64,000 nt of DNA from Magnetaquicoccus sp039908525 (GCA_039908525.1 JAMOAY010000024.1:1-64000); one strand, 5' to 3'; shown: positions 39,633-49,171, counted from the first letter of the stretch. Numbers and translations are program-made. Notes: a model not told the origin generated them from the sequence alone.

Positions 39633-40586
39633 CTACGAGTCGGCAATACTCGGCACCACGAAATCAGGGCGAATGCCCTGCCGGTCACAAAGCGCCTCCA
39701 ACCCCTCCCCCACCCCCGCACAGGCCCCCGACAGGGTGAGACAGCTGGCAAACCCCTGGGCAGCCGCCCCCAGAATATCGGTCTCCAGCGTGTCTCCCAC
39801 CATCAGACAACGGGCGGGCGGGATCTCCGGGAACCTCTGACGCACCAGAGCATAGAGAGGAGGGAATGGCTTGCCCAGTCCGAGCCACGGCACACGGAAC
39901 CGCTCCACCCACTCGGTCGCCGTGTAGCCGGCCACCGGCGACAGGCCACCATCCGCCTCCGGTGTGGTCAGATCGGGATTGGCCAACAGCACCGGCAACC
40001 CCTTGCGCGCCAACAGCCACTCCACCTGCGTCTGCTGCAGACTGCCATAATAATCCCGATTGCTGCACAATAAAATATAACAGGCCGCCTGCCAACCATC
40101 GCCCTCCCGTCGATTGACACACAGCGCCGACGGGTCCGGGGCATAGGCGGTCAAACTGTCATCCGTCCCCACCAGATAATAGGGCAATCCCTGGTAGGAC
40201 GAAGCCGCCACAAACGGCCGTACCGCCATGCCGGAGGTGAGAATGGCCCCCTGCGGAATGGCAAACCCCAGCTTGCCCAACTGCCGGGCCAACCGTTCCG
40301 GACTCTGCGAGGCGTTGTTGGAGAGCAGCAGCAGGTTGCGACCCGCCTCCTGCAACCGCTGCACGGCCGCAACAGCCCCGGCGATGGCCTCCCGGCCCCG
40401 GTACAACACCCCGAAGGCGTCCAACAGCACCAGGTCGTAGGCACGACTTACAAGGGAAAAAGAGCCCGCCTCCAGGGCACCCCCCCGCAAGCGGGCATCC
40501 AACCGGTCATCCGCCTGGCACAGACGGGCACGGTAGGGGGCATACCTGCGGCGCACACACGCCGGATCTTCAAGGGTGGGTTTCAC
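39633..40586 (-). CDS. HAD-superfamily class IIA phosphatase
   Basis: 317 residues resembling the HAD-IIA (NagD/pyridoxal phosphatase-like, TIGR01459-type) family. Motif I is LVLLDAFGVLYRG (single Asp followed by Phe), motif II LLLSNNASQSPERLAR, motif III GLGKPFPPLY, and motif IV LMVGDTLETDILGAA. The C2A cap lies between motifs II and III. I start at GTG 40586, just downstream of the promoter at 40617-40644; longer ORF codons would lie upstream of that promoter. Substrate unknown; divergent from the LysR gene. Confidence 0.8.
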   Translation of the reverse strand: MKPTLEDPACVRRRYAPYRARLCQADDRLDARLRGGALEAGSFSLVSRAYDLVLLDAFGVLYRGREAIAGAVAAVQRLQEAGRNLLLLSNNASQSPERLARQLGKLGFAIPQGAILTSGMAVRPFVAASSYQGLPYYLVGTDDSLTAYAPDPSALCVNRREGDGWQAACYILLCSNRDYYGSLQQTQVEWLLARKGLPVLLANPDLTTPEADGGLSPVAGYTATEWVERFRVPWLGLGKPFPPLYALVRQRFPEIPPARCLMVGDTLETDILGAAAQGFASCLTLSGACAGVGEGLEALCDRQGIRPDFVVPSIADS

Positions 40587-40616
40587 GATCCCTGTACATC
40601 CATCAGATTTTTTTTT

Positions 40617-40644
40617 AGTATAACAAAAAAACATATTCCTGCAA
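40617..40644 (-). promoter_or_regulatory. Promoter of the HAD phosphatase gene
   Basis: On the minus strand TTGCAG (40639-40644), a 16-base spacer and TATACT (40617-40622). The start of transcription would fall near 40610, leaving a leader of about 25 bases. The same 87-base divergent region must hold the LysR gene's promoter and may be a LysR binding site. Confidence 0.6.
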
Positions 40645-40673
40645 CACGTGGCGGCACCCACAAGGTATGATCC

Positions 40674-41621
40674 ATGAGCTTTTCCGACACCCGTCTGCGC
40701 GTCTTTCATGCGGTGGCCAAACAGTTATCGTTCACCCGGGCCGCCGAGGAGCTCTACCTGACCCAACCGGCCATCACCTTTCAGATTCGGCAACTGGAAG
40801 AGCACTTTGACACCCGGCTGTTCGACCGCCATCACAACCGCATCTCTCTGACGGAGGTGGGACATGTGGTGTTCGAATATGCGGAACGCATCCTGGAACT
40901 CTACCACGAGACGGAGAAGAGCGTCCATGAGATGACGGGGGTCACCCGCGGTTTTATCAAACTGGGCGTCTCCACCACCATCGGCGAGTATCTGTTGCCC
41001 ACCATTCTGAGCGGCTACCACGAACTGTTCCCCGAGGTGCGGGTGCGCATGACGGTGCACAACACCAGCACCGTGGTGCGCAAACTGGAGGATGCGACGG
41101 TGGATCTGGGGATGGTGGAGGGGCCGGTCAACAACAGCAACCTGACGGTGATGCACTGCATGGACGACGAGCTGGTGGTGATTGTCTCCCCCCACAACCC
41201 GTTGGCCGACTGGGAGGAGATCCCCCTGCAGAGGTTGGTGGGGAGCCCGTTCATCTCCCGCGAGGAGGGATCCGGCACCCGGGCGGTGGTGGAAGATCTG
41301 CTGAATCAGACCGAATGTCCCTACGGGCAGCTGAACATGGTCCTGGAGCTGGGCTCCACCGAAGCGGTCAAATGTGCCGTGGAGAGCAATGTCGGGTTCG
41401 GCATCGTCTCGGCCGCATCCCTGCGCAAGGAGAGTCGCCTGCAAACCCTGGTGGCCCGCCGCATCCAGGGGATACCCATGATTCGGCAGTTGAATTTTAT
41501 TTTTCAGCGGCAGAAATTCCGTTCGAAAGCGGTGGAGGAGTTCCTCCAGTTCGCCAGTGGACGTTGCACCGGTTTGAGCAAAGGGTTGCTCCATGGACCA
41601 ACGGATTCTGTACCATCCTAG
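40674..41621 (+). CDS. LysR-family transcription regulator (CysB/CbbR-like)
   Basis: 315 residues. N-terminal winged helix (LRVFHAVAKQLSFTRAAEELYLTQPAITFQIRQLEEHF), then periplasmic-binding-protein-like effector domain beginning RGFIKLGVSTTIGEYLLPTIL. It looks closest to the CysB/CbbR-type group rather than to BenM types; inducer unknown. AAGGTATG precedes ATG 40674 weakly. Fifteen bases after its stop the histidine kinase starts behind GGGGAGG, so the regulator and kinase are in one transcript. Confidence 0.9.
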   Translation: MSFSDTRLRVFHAVAKQLSFTRAAEELYLTQPAITFQIRQLEEHFDTRLFDRHHNRISLTEVGHVVFEYAERILELYHETEKSVHEMTGVTRGFIKLGVSTTIGEYLLPTILSGYHELFPEVRVRMTVHNTSTVVRKLEDATVDLGMVEGPVNNSNLTVMHCMDDELVVIVSPHNPLADWEEIPLQRLVGSPFISREEGSGTRAVVEDLLNQTECPYGQLNMVLELGSTEAVKCAVESNVGFGIVSAASLRKESRLQTLVARRIQGIPMIRQLNFIFQRQKFRSKAVEEFLQFASGRCTGLSKGLLHGPTDSVPS

Positions 41622-41636
41622 TGCGGGGAGGTTCCG

Positions 41637-43583
41637 GTGGGATACATCCTGGCGCAACTCAAAAATATTACCTTCATCCGCAAGCTCTATTATCTGATCC
41701 TGCTGCTGTTCATCAAACTGCTGCTCGTGGTGGGGGCGCTGGCCTGGGTGGCCTGGTTGGGTCAGCAGGAGGTCAACCGCGAACGCGCCGTACAGCAGCT
41801 GCACGAGGCCACCTGGGATGTGGTGGCGCAGCTGCATGCCCTGAACGGCACGGTCCACCAGTATATTCTCCATCGCAAAGATCCGGATTGGCGCTGGATC
41901 GAACAGAACATGCCGACCCTGCTCTCCGCATTCGACCGCCTGCGACAGCACCCCCTCTTTGTGCACCTGGAGAGCGGCTCCCTGCTGGAGAGAGTGCACC
42001 GCTACAGCGAACAGGTGCACATGCTGTCGCAGCATATGGAGACGATCGGGCTGACCGAAGAGCAGGGGCTGCAGGGGGAGATGCGGCAGGCTGCCCACCG
42101 GGTGGAACACCTGTTGGAACCCAATCCCGAATGGAATCTGCAGATGCTGCAGATCCGCCGGGCCGAAAAGGATTTCATGCTGCGTCTGGAACCGCGCTAC
42201 CTGGAGACGCTGCACACGCTGTTTGCCGACTTGCTGAACAAACTGAATCGCTCGACGGATCCCAACCGACAGGAGCTCGACCTTGGTCTGCAGCTTTACC
42301 AGGCAAGGTTCCAGCTGCTGGCCACCCTGACCCTCACCCTGCAGGATGAGATGCGGAGCATCTACGCCCTCTGGCGTGGCATCTCTGACGGGATCTTCTC
42401 GTTGCGCGCCAGCATGCAGAGACTGCAGGAGCAGGAGAGCAGACGTTATGAACAGGCCAGACATCGCCTGCTTGTTGCCCTGGGGGTGGGCATCATCCTG
42501 CTCCTGCTGCTGACCGGAGTCCTGTTGGCGGCCATCTTCTACGGCAACATTCTCAAACCCATCCGCCAGCTGACCGAGCGGGCCTATGCCATCGCCCACG
42601 GAGCCTACGAGCAGGACATCTCTCTGAGCGGTCGGGACGAGATTGGCGTTCTGGCCAGCCATCTGCAGAAAATGAAAGAGTTTCTGCAGCACGCCAACCG
42701 CACCCTGGAACAGCAGGTGGCCGAACGGACCCAATCCCTCCTGCAGGCCAACATCGGCTTCCAGAACTCCATGGAACAGCTGGAAAAGACCCGCGATGAT
42801 CTGGTGCAGAGCGAAAAAATGGCCTCCCTGGGCCGACTGGTGGCGGGTTTCGCCCATGAACTCAATACCCCCATCGGCATCAGCCTGGGCTCCGTTTCCG
42901 CCATGCCGGAGTACATGGATCGTCTGGAACGGTTGTTGGCCGCCGATGAGGTGGATGGTCATGCCCTGGACACGGTGTTTGCCAAACTGCGGGAGATGTC
43001 CACCCTGTGTCTCAAAAATCTGTGCCTCGCGGCCGATCTGGTGGCCCGTTTCAAACGCAGTGCCGTGGACCAAACCTCGGAACGTCCCCGCCCGTTCCAT
43101 GTCCACGAGTGGTTGTGGGATGTGATTGCCACCGTGCAGCACCTGTTCAAGCGGGCCGGGGTGGAGATCCTCGTCGACTGCCCGGACCATATTGTCGTCC
43201 AGAGCCAGCCGGGTGCCCTGGGCCAGGTGTTGACCAACCTGCTGATGAACAGTTTCAAACATGGGTTTGCCCAGGGCCAGCGGCCGGGGAGCGTCCAGAT
43301 CAACGTCCAGTATGAAACGGAGCGTGACAAACTGTTGGTGATATGGTATGCAGATACCGGCAGGGGCATGCCGCCGGAGGTGTTGAACCGCATCTTCGAA
43401 CCCTTTTTCACCACCGCCCAGGGGCAGGGCGGCAGTGGCCTGGGGCTTTACATCTGCTACAACATTGTTCGCAGCCAGTTGATGGGGCGCATGGTGTGTA
43501 CCAGCATACCCGACCAGATGACCTCGTTCTTGATCGAAATACCGGTAAACAAGGAAGGCGATGAGCAGGAAAATAGTCCGTGA
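41637..43583 (+). CDS. Membrane sensor histidine kinase
   Basis: 648 residues from GTG 41637. Transmembrane segments at about 17-42 and 281-305 enclose a 240-residue, mainly helical sensor region (four-helix type). HAMP and coiled coil follow (QLTERAYAIAHGAYEQD, RTLEQQVAERTQSLLQ), then the H-box LVAGFAHELNTPIG with H407, and the ATPase boxes TNLLMNSFKHGF, YADTGRGMP, FEPFFTTAQGQGGSGLGL. The HAMP-coil-HK layout is of the HPK4 type with an AHELNTP box. The 3' end overlaps the HD-GYP regulator by 23 bases, identifying its partner. Confidence 0.92.
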   Translation: MGYILAQLKNITFIRKLYYLILLLFIKLLLVVGALAWVAWLGQQEVNRERAVQQLHEATWDVVAQLHALNGTVHQYILHRKDPDWRWIEQNMPTLLSAFDRLRQHPLFVHLESGSLLERVHRYSEQVHMLSQHMETIGLTEEQGLQGEMRQAAHRVEHLLEPNPEWNLQMLQIRRAEKDFMLRLEPRYLETLHTLFADLLNKLNRSTDPNRQELDLGLQLYQARFQLLATLTLTLQDEMRSIYALWRGISDGIFSLRASMQRLQEQESRRYEQARHRLLVALGVGIILLLLLTGVLLAAIFYGNILKPIRQLTERAYAIAHGAYEQDISLSGRDEIGVLASHLQKMKEFLQHANRTLEQQVAERTQSLLQANIGFQNSMEQLEKTRDDLVQSEKMASLGRLVAGFAHELNTPIGISLGSVSAMPEYMDRLERLLAADEVDGHALDTVFAKLREMSTLCLKNLCLAADLVARFKRSAVDQTSERPRPFHVHEWLWDVIATVQHLFKRAGVEILVDCPDHIVVQSQPGALGQVLTNLLMNSFKHGFAQGQRPGSVQINVQYETERDKLLVIWYADTGRGMPPEVLNRIFEPFFTTAQGQGGSGLGLYICYNIVRSQLMGRMVCTSIPDQMTSFLIEIPVNKEGDEQENSP

Positions 43584-45153
43584 TGGAAGCAGAGGCCCCG
43601 GATCCGCATCATCGCTGCGGGTCAATCCCTGGCGGTTGCTGGTGGTGGACGATGAACCGGACATCATCAGTCTGACCCGCATTTCGCTCTCCGACTTTCA
43701 TTTCGACGGTCGGCCTCTGGAGATCGTCCAGGCGGCCTCCGGGTTCCAGGCGCAGCAGCTGCTGACGCTCGACGGGGCGTTTGCCGTGGTCCTGATCGAT
43801 GTGGTCATGGAGAGCCCGGATGCCGGCCTGCTGCTGGTGGAATTCATTCGCAACCATCTGCAAAACCGCACCATGCGGCTGATCATCCGCACCGGACAAC
43901 CAGGCTTTGCCCCAGAAAAACGGGTCATCGATGCCTACGACATCGACGACTACAAGGAAAAGACCGAGCTGACCGCCTGGAAGCTCTACACCACCGTGCG
44001 CACCGCCATCAAATCCTACCGGGATTTGACGGCCATCGCCGCCAACCGCCGGGGATTGGAGCGGATCCTGGAAGGGAGTCCGGACCTCTACCGCTACCGC
44101 TCTCTGGAGCGCTTTTTTCAGGGGGTGTTGCAGCAGGTGGGCGGGTTGCTGCCCGGCAATGGCCACGGTTTTGTCGTGGGCACCTTCGAGGATCTCTCGG
44201 CCCTGTTTGCCAGCCCGTCGGCAGAGGATGGTCCCTGGATCCAGGAGGCGCAGCAGATCCGCAGCGGTCTGGGTCGCTATGCGGCGGACCCTGCCCTCTG
44301 GCAGGAACCGCTGGCGCGGGCCGTGGCAGCCCTGCGCCTCCGGGAGGACGACCCGCGTTGGACTGTGGATGAGACAGGCCATCTGGTGCTCCCCCTGACG
44401 GCCCACGGCCAGGTGTTCGGGGTGGTCTATCTGGAGTTGCAGCGCCCCTTGTCCAGCAGCGATCAACAGATTCTATCGGTGTTTGCTCTGCAGTGCGGTT
44501 CAGCCCTGGAAAATTTCCAGTTGCTGACCCGCCTGGAACAGGCCCGGGAGTCCCTGGCGGCGGCCCGTCGCCACGCCCTGCACATGCTGGCGGTGGCCTC
44601 GGAGTACAAAGACCAGGAGACCGGCAACCATGTCCAGCGCATCGAACACTATTCGCGGGCCATCGCCGAGTCCATGGGGCTGCCGGCGGAGGAGTGCGCG
44701 GCCATCGGGGATGCCAGCGTCCTCCACGATCTGGGCAAGATTGCCATCCCCGATCTGATTTTGCAAAAGCCGGGCAGGCTGACCGAGGAGGAGTGGGTCA
44801 TCATGCGCACCCACAGCGAGTGGGGCGCGCGTATCCTGGGCGAGGCACCCTGGTTTCAGATGGCCAGTCAGATTGCCCTGTTCCATCACGAACAGTGGGA
44901 CGGTAACGGCTACCCCAACGGTCTGCGGGGCGAGGCGATCCCTCTGTCGGCCCGCGTGGTGGCGGTGGCGGACTGTTTCGATGCCCTGGTCTGCACCCGC
45001 CCCTACAAAGCGCCATGGCCCATCCAGGAGGCGGTGGCGGAGATTCGGCAGCAGTCCGGGCTGCGCTTCGACCCCACGGTGGTGGCAGCCTTCCTGAAGG
45101 TCTATGACTCGGGACGGCTGGAGACCATTCGCGCCGAACTGGGAAGATACTGA
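43561..45153 (+). CDS. Response regulator with DUF3369 and HD-GYP phosphodiesterase domain
   Basis: 530 residues. Receiver domain about 20-150 (LLVVDDEPDI, phospho-Asp D80 in VVLIDVVMES, YKEKTELTAWKLYT), then a DUF3369 sensory region (about 165-330), then an HD-GYP domain (about 345-525) with GNHVQRIEHYS, SVLHDLGKIAIPDLILQKPG and HHEQWDGNGYPNGLRGEAIPLSARVVAVADCFDAL. HD-GYP domains hydrolyse cyclic-di-GMP, so the kinase probably controls local c-di-GMP turnover in response to its signal. All metal ligands of the family are present. Overlaps the kinase gene. Confidence 0.94.
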   Translation: MSRKIVRDGSRGPGSASSLRVNPWRLLVVDDEPDIISLTRISLSDFHFDGRPLEIVQAASGFQAQQLLTLDGAFAVVLIDVVMESPDAGLLLVEFIRNHLQNRTMRLIIRTGQPGFAPEKRVIDAYDIDDYKEKTELTAWKLYTTVRTAIKSYRDLTAIAANRRGLERILEGSPDLYRYRSLERFFQGVLQQVGGLLPGNGHGFVVGTFEDLSALFASPSAEDGPWIQEAQQIRSGLGRYAADPALWQEPLARAVAALRLREDDPRWTVDETGHLVLPLTAHGQVFGVVYLELQRPLSSSDQQILSVFALQCGSALENFQLLTRLEQARESLAAARRHALHMLAVASEYKDQETGNHVQRIEHYSRAIAESMGLPAEECAAIGDASVLHDLGKIAIPDLILQKPGRLTEEEWVIMRTHSEWGARILGEAPWFQMASQIALFHHEQWDGNGYPNGLRGEAIPLSARVVAVADCFDALVCTRPYKAPWPIQEAVAEIRQQSGLRFDPTVVAAFLKVYDSGRLETIRAELGRY

Positions 45154-45163
45154 CCGCCCGGCG

Positions 45164-45577
45164 CTACACCTCCTGAAAAACGCTCTCCAGGGTATTGGCG
45201 TCCAGGATTTTGTCCGCCCACGCATCCAACAAATCCACGGAGGCGTTGGCAATCCTGGCCTGTGCCCAGTCGGGCACGGGGCCAAAGCGACGATGCATCT
45301 GCCGCAGCAGCGTACGCACCTCCCCGTCGCACAGTCCTTCCTGACGTCCTTCCTGTTTGATCGCTCTTGACCATTTTTCGACGTGTGTTGCCAGCATGTT
45401 GACAACCTCCTCAAGCTCTTCGGGAATGGACAGGATGGGGTCCGGAACCTGGAGTCGTTCCAGGCCAGCGGCCAACAGCTCAGGGTCCAGAAAATTCTGC
45501 AGCAGGTCCGCCACCATCTCCGGGTGAGAGAAGAGCCGGTGGTAGATGGAATCCGCTGTGTGGGTGGCATCGATCAT
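45164..45577 (-). pseudogene. Decayed Rpn-family (PDDEXK) nuclease remnant
   Basis: The frame encodes an Rpn-like N-terminus (ADSIYHRLFSHPEMVADLLQNFL) that jumps directly to an Rpn-type C-terminus (EEVVNMLATHVEKW, GRQEGLCDGEVRTLL, then DUF4351-like RRFGPVPDWAQARIANASVDLL). About 170 residues with the catalytic core are missing, without frameshift, so it is a deletion derivative of about 137 residues and probably inactive. Repeat copy 11 lies just upstream of its ATG. Compare the fragment at 56745. Confidence 0.75.
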
Positions 45578-45600
45578 GGGGGGATTGGAAAAAAAGTACC

Positions 45601-45655
45601 GGGGGGTCCAGGGGGAATCATTCCCCCTGGCGGGGTGTCGGGGCAGAGCCCCGAC
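45601..45655 (+). repeat. Palindromic repeat, copy 11 (short form)
   Basis: CCAGGGGGAATCATTCCCCCTGG followed by GTCGGGGCAGAGCCCCGAC. Located in the 142 bases between the Rpn remnant and the petC stop. Confidence 0.75.
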
Positions 45656-45719
45656 AAGAGAGCATCCGTGCCAAGCGAGAGGATCCTTCCTGGCACAGAT
45701 GCCTTTCCACGATGTCCAA

Positions 45720-46583
45720 TCAATGCACCTTGGACCAGATCCGCCGTTTGACTGCATACAACATGAGCGTCAACACCAGCAGATAGAGCAACACCTTGAT
45801 GCCGAGGGATTTGCGCTCCACCTGGGTCGGTTCGGCCGCCCAGGCCAGGAAGGTTACCACATCCCGTGCCAACTGTGCCTTGCTGTTCTCCGTGCCATCG
45901 GTGTAGGCCACCGCGCCATCCACCAACGGCTGCGGCATGGCAAAGAAATGGCCTGGGAAATAACGGTTGAAAGTCTCTCCGGCCACAATCCGTTTCAACG
46001 TCTCTCCCATCTTGTCGGGATGATGGGCATCCAGCGCCAGGGCGGAGGCCACCTCCTTGGCCTCTTCCGGTGACACCTTGCCATCGGCCATGACCTTCTG
46101 CGCCAGGGCCAGATCCGCCTCGCTGGCATAACCGACCAGAATGCCATACACGTAGTCCTCATACCCCTTGCGGGCCTTGGTGATGAGGGAGAGATCCGGC
46201 GGTACCACCCCGAACGACTCCTTGGCCGCCGTCGGATCCATGGCCGACATCAGGGCATCCTTCTTGGTGCGACCCTGGCCCTCCGCCAACGCCTTGACCT
46301 CCACCTCGGTAAAACCGAACTGCCGCAGCTGGTCAAACTTGATATACTTGAGAGAGTGGCAGGCGAGGCAGGACTGCACCGCCACCTGCGCACCCCGCTT
46401 GAGTGCCGCATTGTCAAATCGCCCGAACACCCCGGAGAAGGGCCAGTTCTGCTTGGGCGGGACCACCCCCCCCGAGGCCATCACCACGGAGGGTAACAGA
46501 AACATCAATGCCAGCAACAACATGGCAACAGATTGCAGAGAGCGGACCACCGGTGTCTGCCTTTGTTTCGTCAAAACATTCAT
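45720..46583 (-). CDS. petC: Cytochrome c1 of the bc1 complex
   Basis: 287 residues. Signal-like N-terminus (LLLALMFLLPSVVMASGG), heme motif CLACHS at about residue 72, Met ligand region YFPGHFFAMPQPL, and a C-terminal membrane anchor (VLLYLLVLTLMLYAVKRRIW). GGGGAG precedes ATG 46583; 14 bases separate it from petB. Last gene of the petABC operon, passing electrons to cytochrome c. Confidence 0.95.
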   Translation of the reverse strand: MNVLTKQRQTPVVRSLQSVAMLLLALMFLLPSVVMASGGVVPPKQNWPFSGVFGRFDNAALKRGAQVAVQSCLACHSLKYIKFDQLRQFGFTEVEVKALAEGQGRTKKDALMSAMDPTAAKESFGVVPPDLSLITKARKGYEDYVYGILVGYASEADLALAQKVMADGKVSPEEAKEVASALALDAHHPDKMGETLKRIVAGETFNRYFPGHFFAMPQPLVDGAVAYTDGTENSKAQLARDVVTFLAWAAEPTQVERKSLGIKVLLYLLVLTLMLYAVKRRIWSKVH

Positions 46584-46597
46584 GATTCGCGCTCCCC

Positions 46598-47809
46598 TTA
46601 GATGCTCTTGGGTACGGGTGTGTGCTGTTCGATGTCGAAGGCGGTAATGACCCACAACAGGAAGAAATAGCTGAAGTAGATGGCCGTGCCCGTGCGCCCG
46701 ATGATGATCAGAGGCAACGCGCCATCAAAGATGGCGGCATCGGCCGGGTTGTAGCCCACCCAACCCAGGACAAAACAGTCGGCCACAAAGATCCAGAACA
46801 GCTGCTTGCTGAGAGGACGATAGCGGAAAGAGCGCACCGGGGAGCGATCCAGGAAAGGCAGAATGAACAGGATGGCAATGGCCCCTCCCATGGCGATCAC
46901 CCCCGCCAGCTTGCTGAACGAACCCAGAAAGTCGATGGAGCGCAGGATGGCATAGAACGGCAGGAAATACCACTCCGGCACGATGTGCGCCGGGGTCTGC
47001 ATCGGATTGGCGGGAATGTAGTTGTCCGGCTCCAGGAAAAAGTTGGGCGCGTAAAAGACCACCGCGCAGAAGAGGATCAGGAACACCCCAACCCCGTAGA
47101 GATCCTTGATGGTGTAGTAGGGATGAAACGGAATCGTATCCTTGCCCTCGTGGACATCGATACCAACCGGGTTGTTGGAATGCACCGCATGCAGAGCCCA
47201 CATGTGCAGGATCACCATGCCGAAAATCACCAGAGGCAACAGGAAATGCAGGGCGAAAAAGCGGTTCAGGGTGGGATCGCCCACTGCAAAACCACCCCAG
47301 ATCCAGACCACCAGATCCTCGCCGATGAGGGGAATGGCACTCATCAGGTTGGTGATCACCGCCGCCCCCCAGTAGGACATCTGACCCCAGGGCAGCACAT
47401 AGCCCATGAAGGCGGTGCCCATCATCATGAAAAAGATGATGATGCCAAACCACCAGAGAATCTCCCGGGGTTTGCGGTAGGAGCCGTAATACATGCCGCG
47501 CAGGATGTGGATGTAGACCACCATGAAGAAAAACGAGGCGCCGTTGGCATGCAGATAGCGCAACAACCAGCCGTAGTTGACATCGCGCATGATGTGTTCC
47601 ACCACATCAAACGCCAGATTGGCATCGGCCTTGTAGTGCATGGCCAGAAACAGTCCGGTGGCGATCATGACGACCAGGACAAACAGGGCCAGCGAACCGA
47701 AGTTCCACCAATAATTGAGATTTTTTGGGGTTGGATATTCGGTTGCCTGGCTTTTCATCAACTCTGTGACGGGCAGACGGGCATCCACCCACTCCATTAT
47801 TTTCGACAC
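46598..47809 (-). CDS. petB: Cytochrome b of the bc1 complex
   Basis: 403 residues, eight transmembrane helices. Heme histidines in LLRYLHANGASFFFMVVYIHILRG and in LLPLVIFGMVILHMWALHAVH; the Qo-site PEWYFLPFYAILRS and WGGFAVGDPTLNRFFALHFLL are standard. Full-length (not split b6/IV), as in alpha-, beta- and gammaproteobacteria. Follows petA by 54 bases, precedes petC. Confidence 0.97.
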   Translation of the reverse strand: MSKIMEWVDARLPVTELMKSQATEYPTPKNLNYWWNFGSLALFVLVVMIATGLFLAMHYKADANLAFDVVEHIMRDVNYGWLLRYLHANGASFFFMVVYIHILRGMYYGSYRKPREILWWFGIIIFFMMMGTAFMGYVLPWGQMSYWGAAVITNLMSAIPLIGEDLVVWIWGGFAVGDPTLNRFFALHFLLPLVIFGMVILHMWALHAVHSNNPVGIDVHEGKDTIPFHPYYTIKDLYGVGVFLILFCAVVFYAPNFFLEPDNYIPANPMQTPAHIVPEWYFLPFYAILRSIDFLGSFSKLAGVIAMGGAIAILFILPFLDRSPVRSFRYRPLSKQLFWIFVADCFVLGWVGYNPADAAIFDGALPLIIIGRTGTAIYFSYFFLLWVITAFDIEQHTPVPKSI

Positions 47810-47863
47810 GGGGAAGCTCTCCTTGGCTCAAATGGGATTGCGACAGACCACATGCACCCGCCC

Positions 47864-48391
47864 TCAGGCGGTCGCCTTGCCGATCACCAGGGTCTTGTCG
47901 TCCTTGAACTCGTAGTGGGGGACCACCATGTTCGTGGGCGCCGGACCCTGGCGGATGCGACCGGAGGTATCGTAGTGGGAACCATGACAGGGGCAGAGAA
48001 AGCCGCCATAGTTGCCGGTGCCGATGGGTTGTGGTACGCAGCCCAGGTGGGGACACAGGGCCAGCAGCACCAGGAACTCCGGTCGCTTGACCCTGTCCGC
48101 GTCCTTGGCGGGGTCCGGCAGCTTCTCGCCGTCGGCCTTGCGGGCCGCCTCGATCTGTTCCGGGGTACGATGCAGGATGAAGACCGGCTTGCCTTGCCAG
48201 GGCACGGTGATCATTTGTCCGGCCGCCAGGGAGCCGACATCCACCTCGGTGGTGGCCTGGGAGAGCACGTCCGCCGAGGGACTCCAGGATTTCACAAACG
48301 GCCAGACCGCTCCGGCGCACCCTGCCGCTCCGACGGCGCCGGTTGCCAGGACCAGAAAGTCCCGGCGATTTTCATCAGATTCAGTAGCCAT
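47864..48391 (-). CDS. petA: Rieske iron-sulfur subunit of the bc1 complex
   Basis: 175 residues. Tat-type N-terminus NRRDFLVLATGAVGAAGCAGAVWPF, then the 2Fe-2S ligands CPHLGCVP and CPCHGSHYDTSGRI. Start ATG 48391 from homology, with GGAGG upstream; longer frame is not conserved. First gene of the bc1 operon. A TTGACG on the minus strand at 48519-48524 is a possible -35, but the -10 is poor. The 240 bases to the divergent trmL (48392-48631) are otherwise empty. Confidence 0.95.
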   Translation of the reverse strand: MATESDENRRDFLVLATGAVGAAGCAGAVWPFVKSWSPSADVLSQATTEVDVGSLAAGQMITVPWQGKPVFILHRTPEQIEAARKADGEKLPDPAKDADRVKRPEFLVLLALCPHLGCVPQPIGTGNYGGFLCPCHGSHYDTSGRIRQGPAPTNMVVPHYEFKDDKTLVIGKATA

Positions 48392-48631
48392 GCCTCTTTC
48401 AACCTCCACTCGGGGAACCAGGGGTGATGCGGAAACAAACGGGAGCCAATGCATAAAAAAAAACGGTGCGTACTGCACTCCATCAGAGTACGCTAATACT
48501 TGCAAATCTGCAGGGGATCGTCAACTGATGACGTGCGTCCGGGCTCCCCTTGTCGCTCTTTTTCGGGTCGTCTGTCTCGTGGCGCTTTGCCGGCGGATCC
48601 GGCACCCTGCGCTGCTTCCGGTGAATGGTTC

Positions 48632-49117
48632 ATGGAGCCTCTCTTTCACATTATTTTATACCAGCCGGAGATACCCCCCAATACCGGCAACATCCTGCGT
48701 CTGTGCGCCGCCAGCGGCGCCGTGCTGCACCTGGTGGGACCCCTGGGTTTCCGCCTGGATGCGCCGGCGGTGCGTCGGGCGGGCATGGACTACCGGTTGT
48801 GGGCCTCGGTGCAGCGCTGGAACGATTGGCAGAGCTACTGGCAGAGCCATCCGCCGCAGGCGCGCCTCTTCCCGGTGACCACCCGGGGGCGGCGGAGCCA
48901 TGCCAGCTGGCGCTATCAGAGCGGCGACCGCTTTCTGTTCGGTTCCGAGGGCAGCGGCCTGCCGGATGCCATCCGCAGCGCCCACCAGGAACGGTTGATC
49001 CGCATCCCCATGGTGGAAGAGGCCCGCAGCCTCAACCTGGCCAACAGCGTCGGCATCATCCTCTACGAGGCCTTGCGCCAGGTGGGCTTTCCGGGTTTGA
49101 TGTCGGGGGAGATGTAG
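48632..49117 (+). CDS. trmL: tRNA (cytidine(34)-2'-O)-methyltransferase TrmL
   Basis: 161 residues, single-domain SPOUT enzyme methylating the wobble base of tRNA-Leu. PEIPPNTGNILRLCAASG (residues about 12-29), LFGSEGSGLP and LNLANSVGIILYEALRQ are the knot motifs. Start chosen at ATG 48632 by homology. It converges on the cpdA-like gene, 54 bases away. Confidence 0.93.
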   Translation: MEPLFHIILYQPEIPPNTGNILRLCAASGAVLHLVGPLGFRLDAPAVRRAGMDYRLWASVQRWNDWQSYWQSHPPQARLFPVTTRGRRSHASWRYQSGDRFLFGSEGSGLPDAIRSAHQERLIRIPMVEEARSLNLANSVGIILYEALRQVGFPGLMSGEM

Positions 49118-49171
49118 AGCGGCTTGTCCAGTGGTCGTCACCACCTCGACCGGATCCGACCCATCCTTCAC

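Noticed and set aside
40725..43682. 985-codon minus-strand open frame opposite LysR and the histidine kinase
   Set aside because: Shadow of two genes with complete family motifs; the product is Gln/His-rich without any domain.
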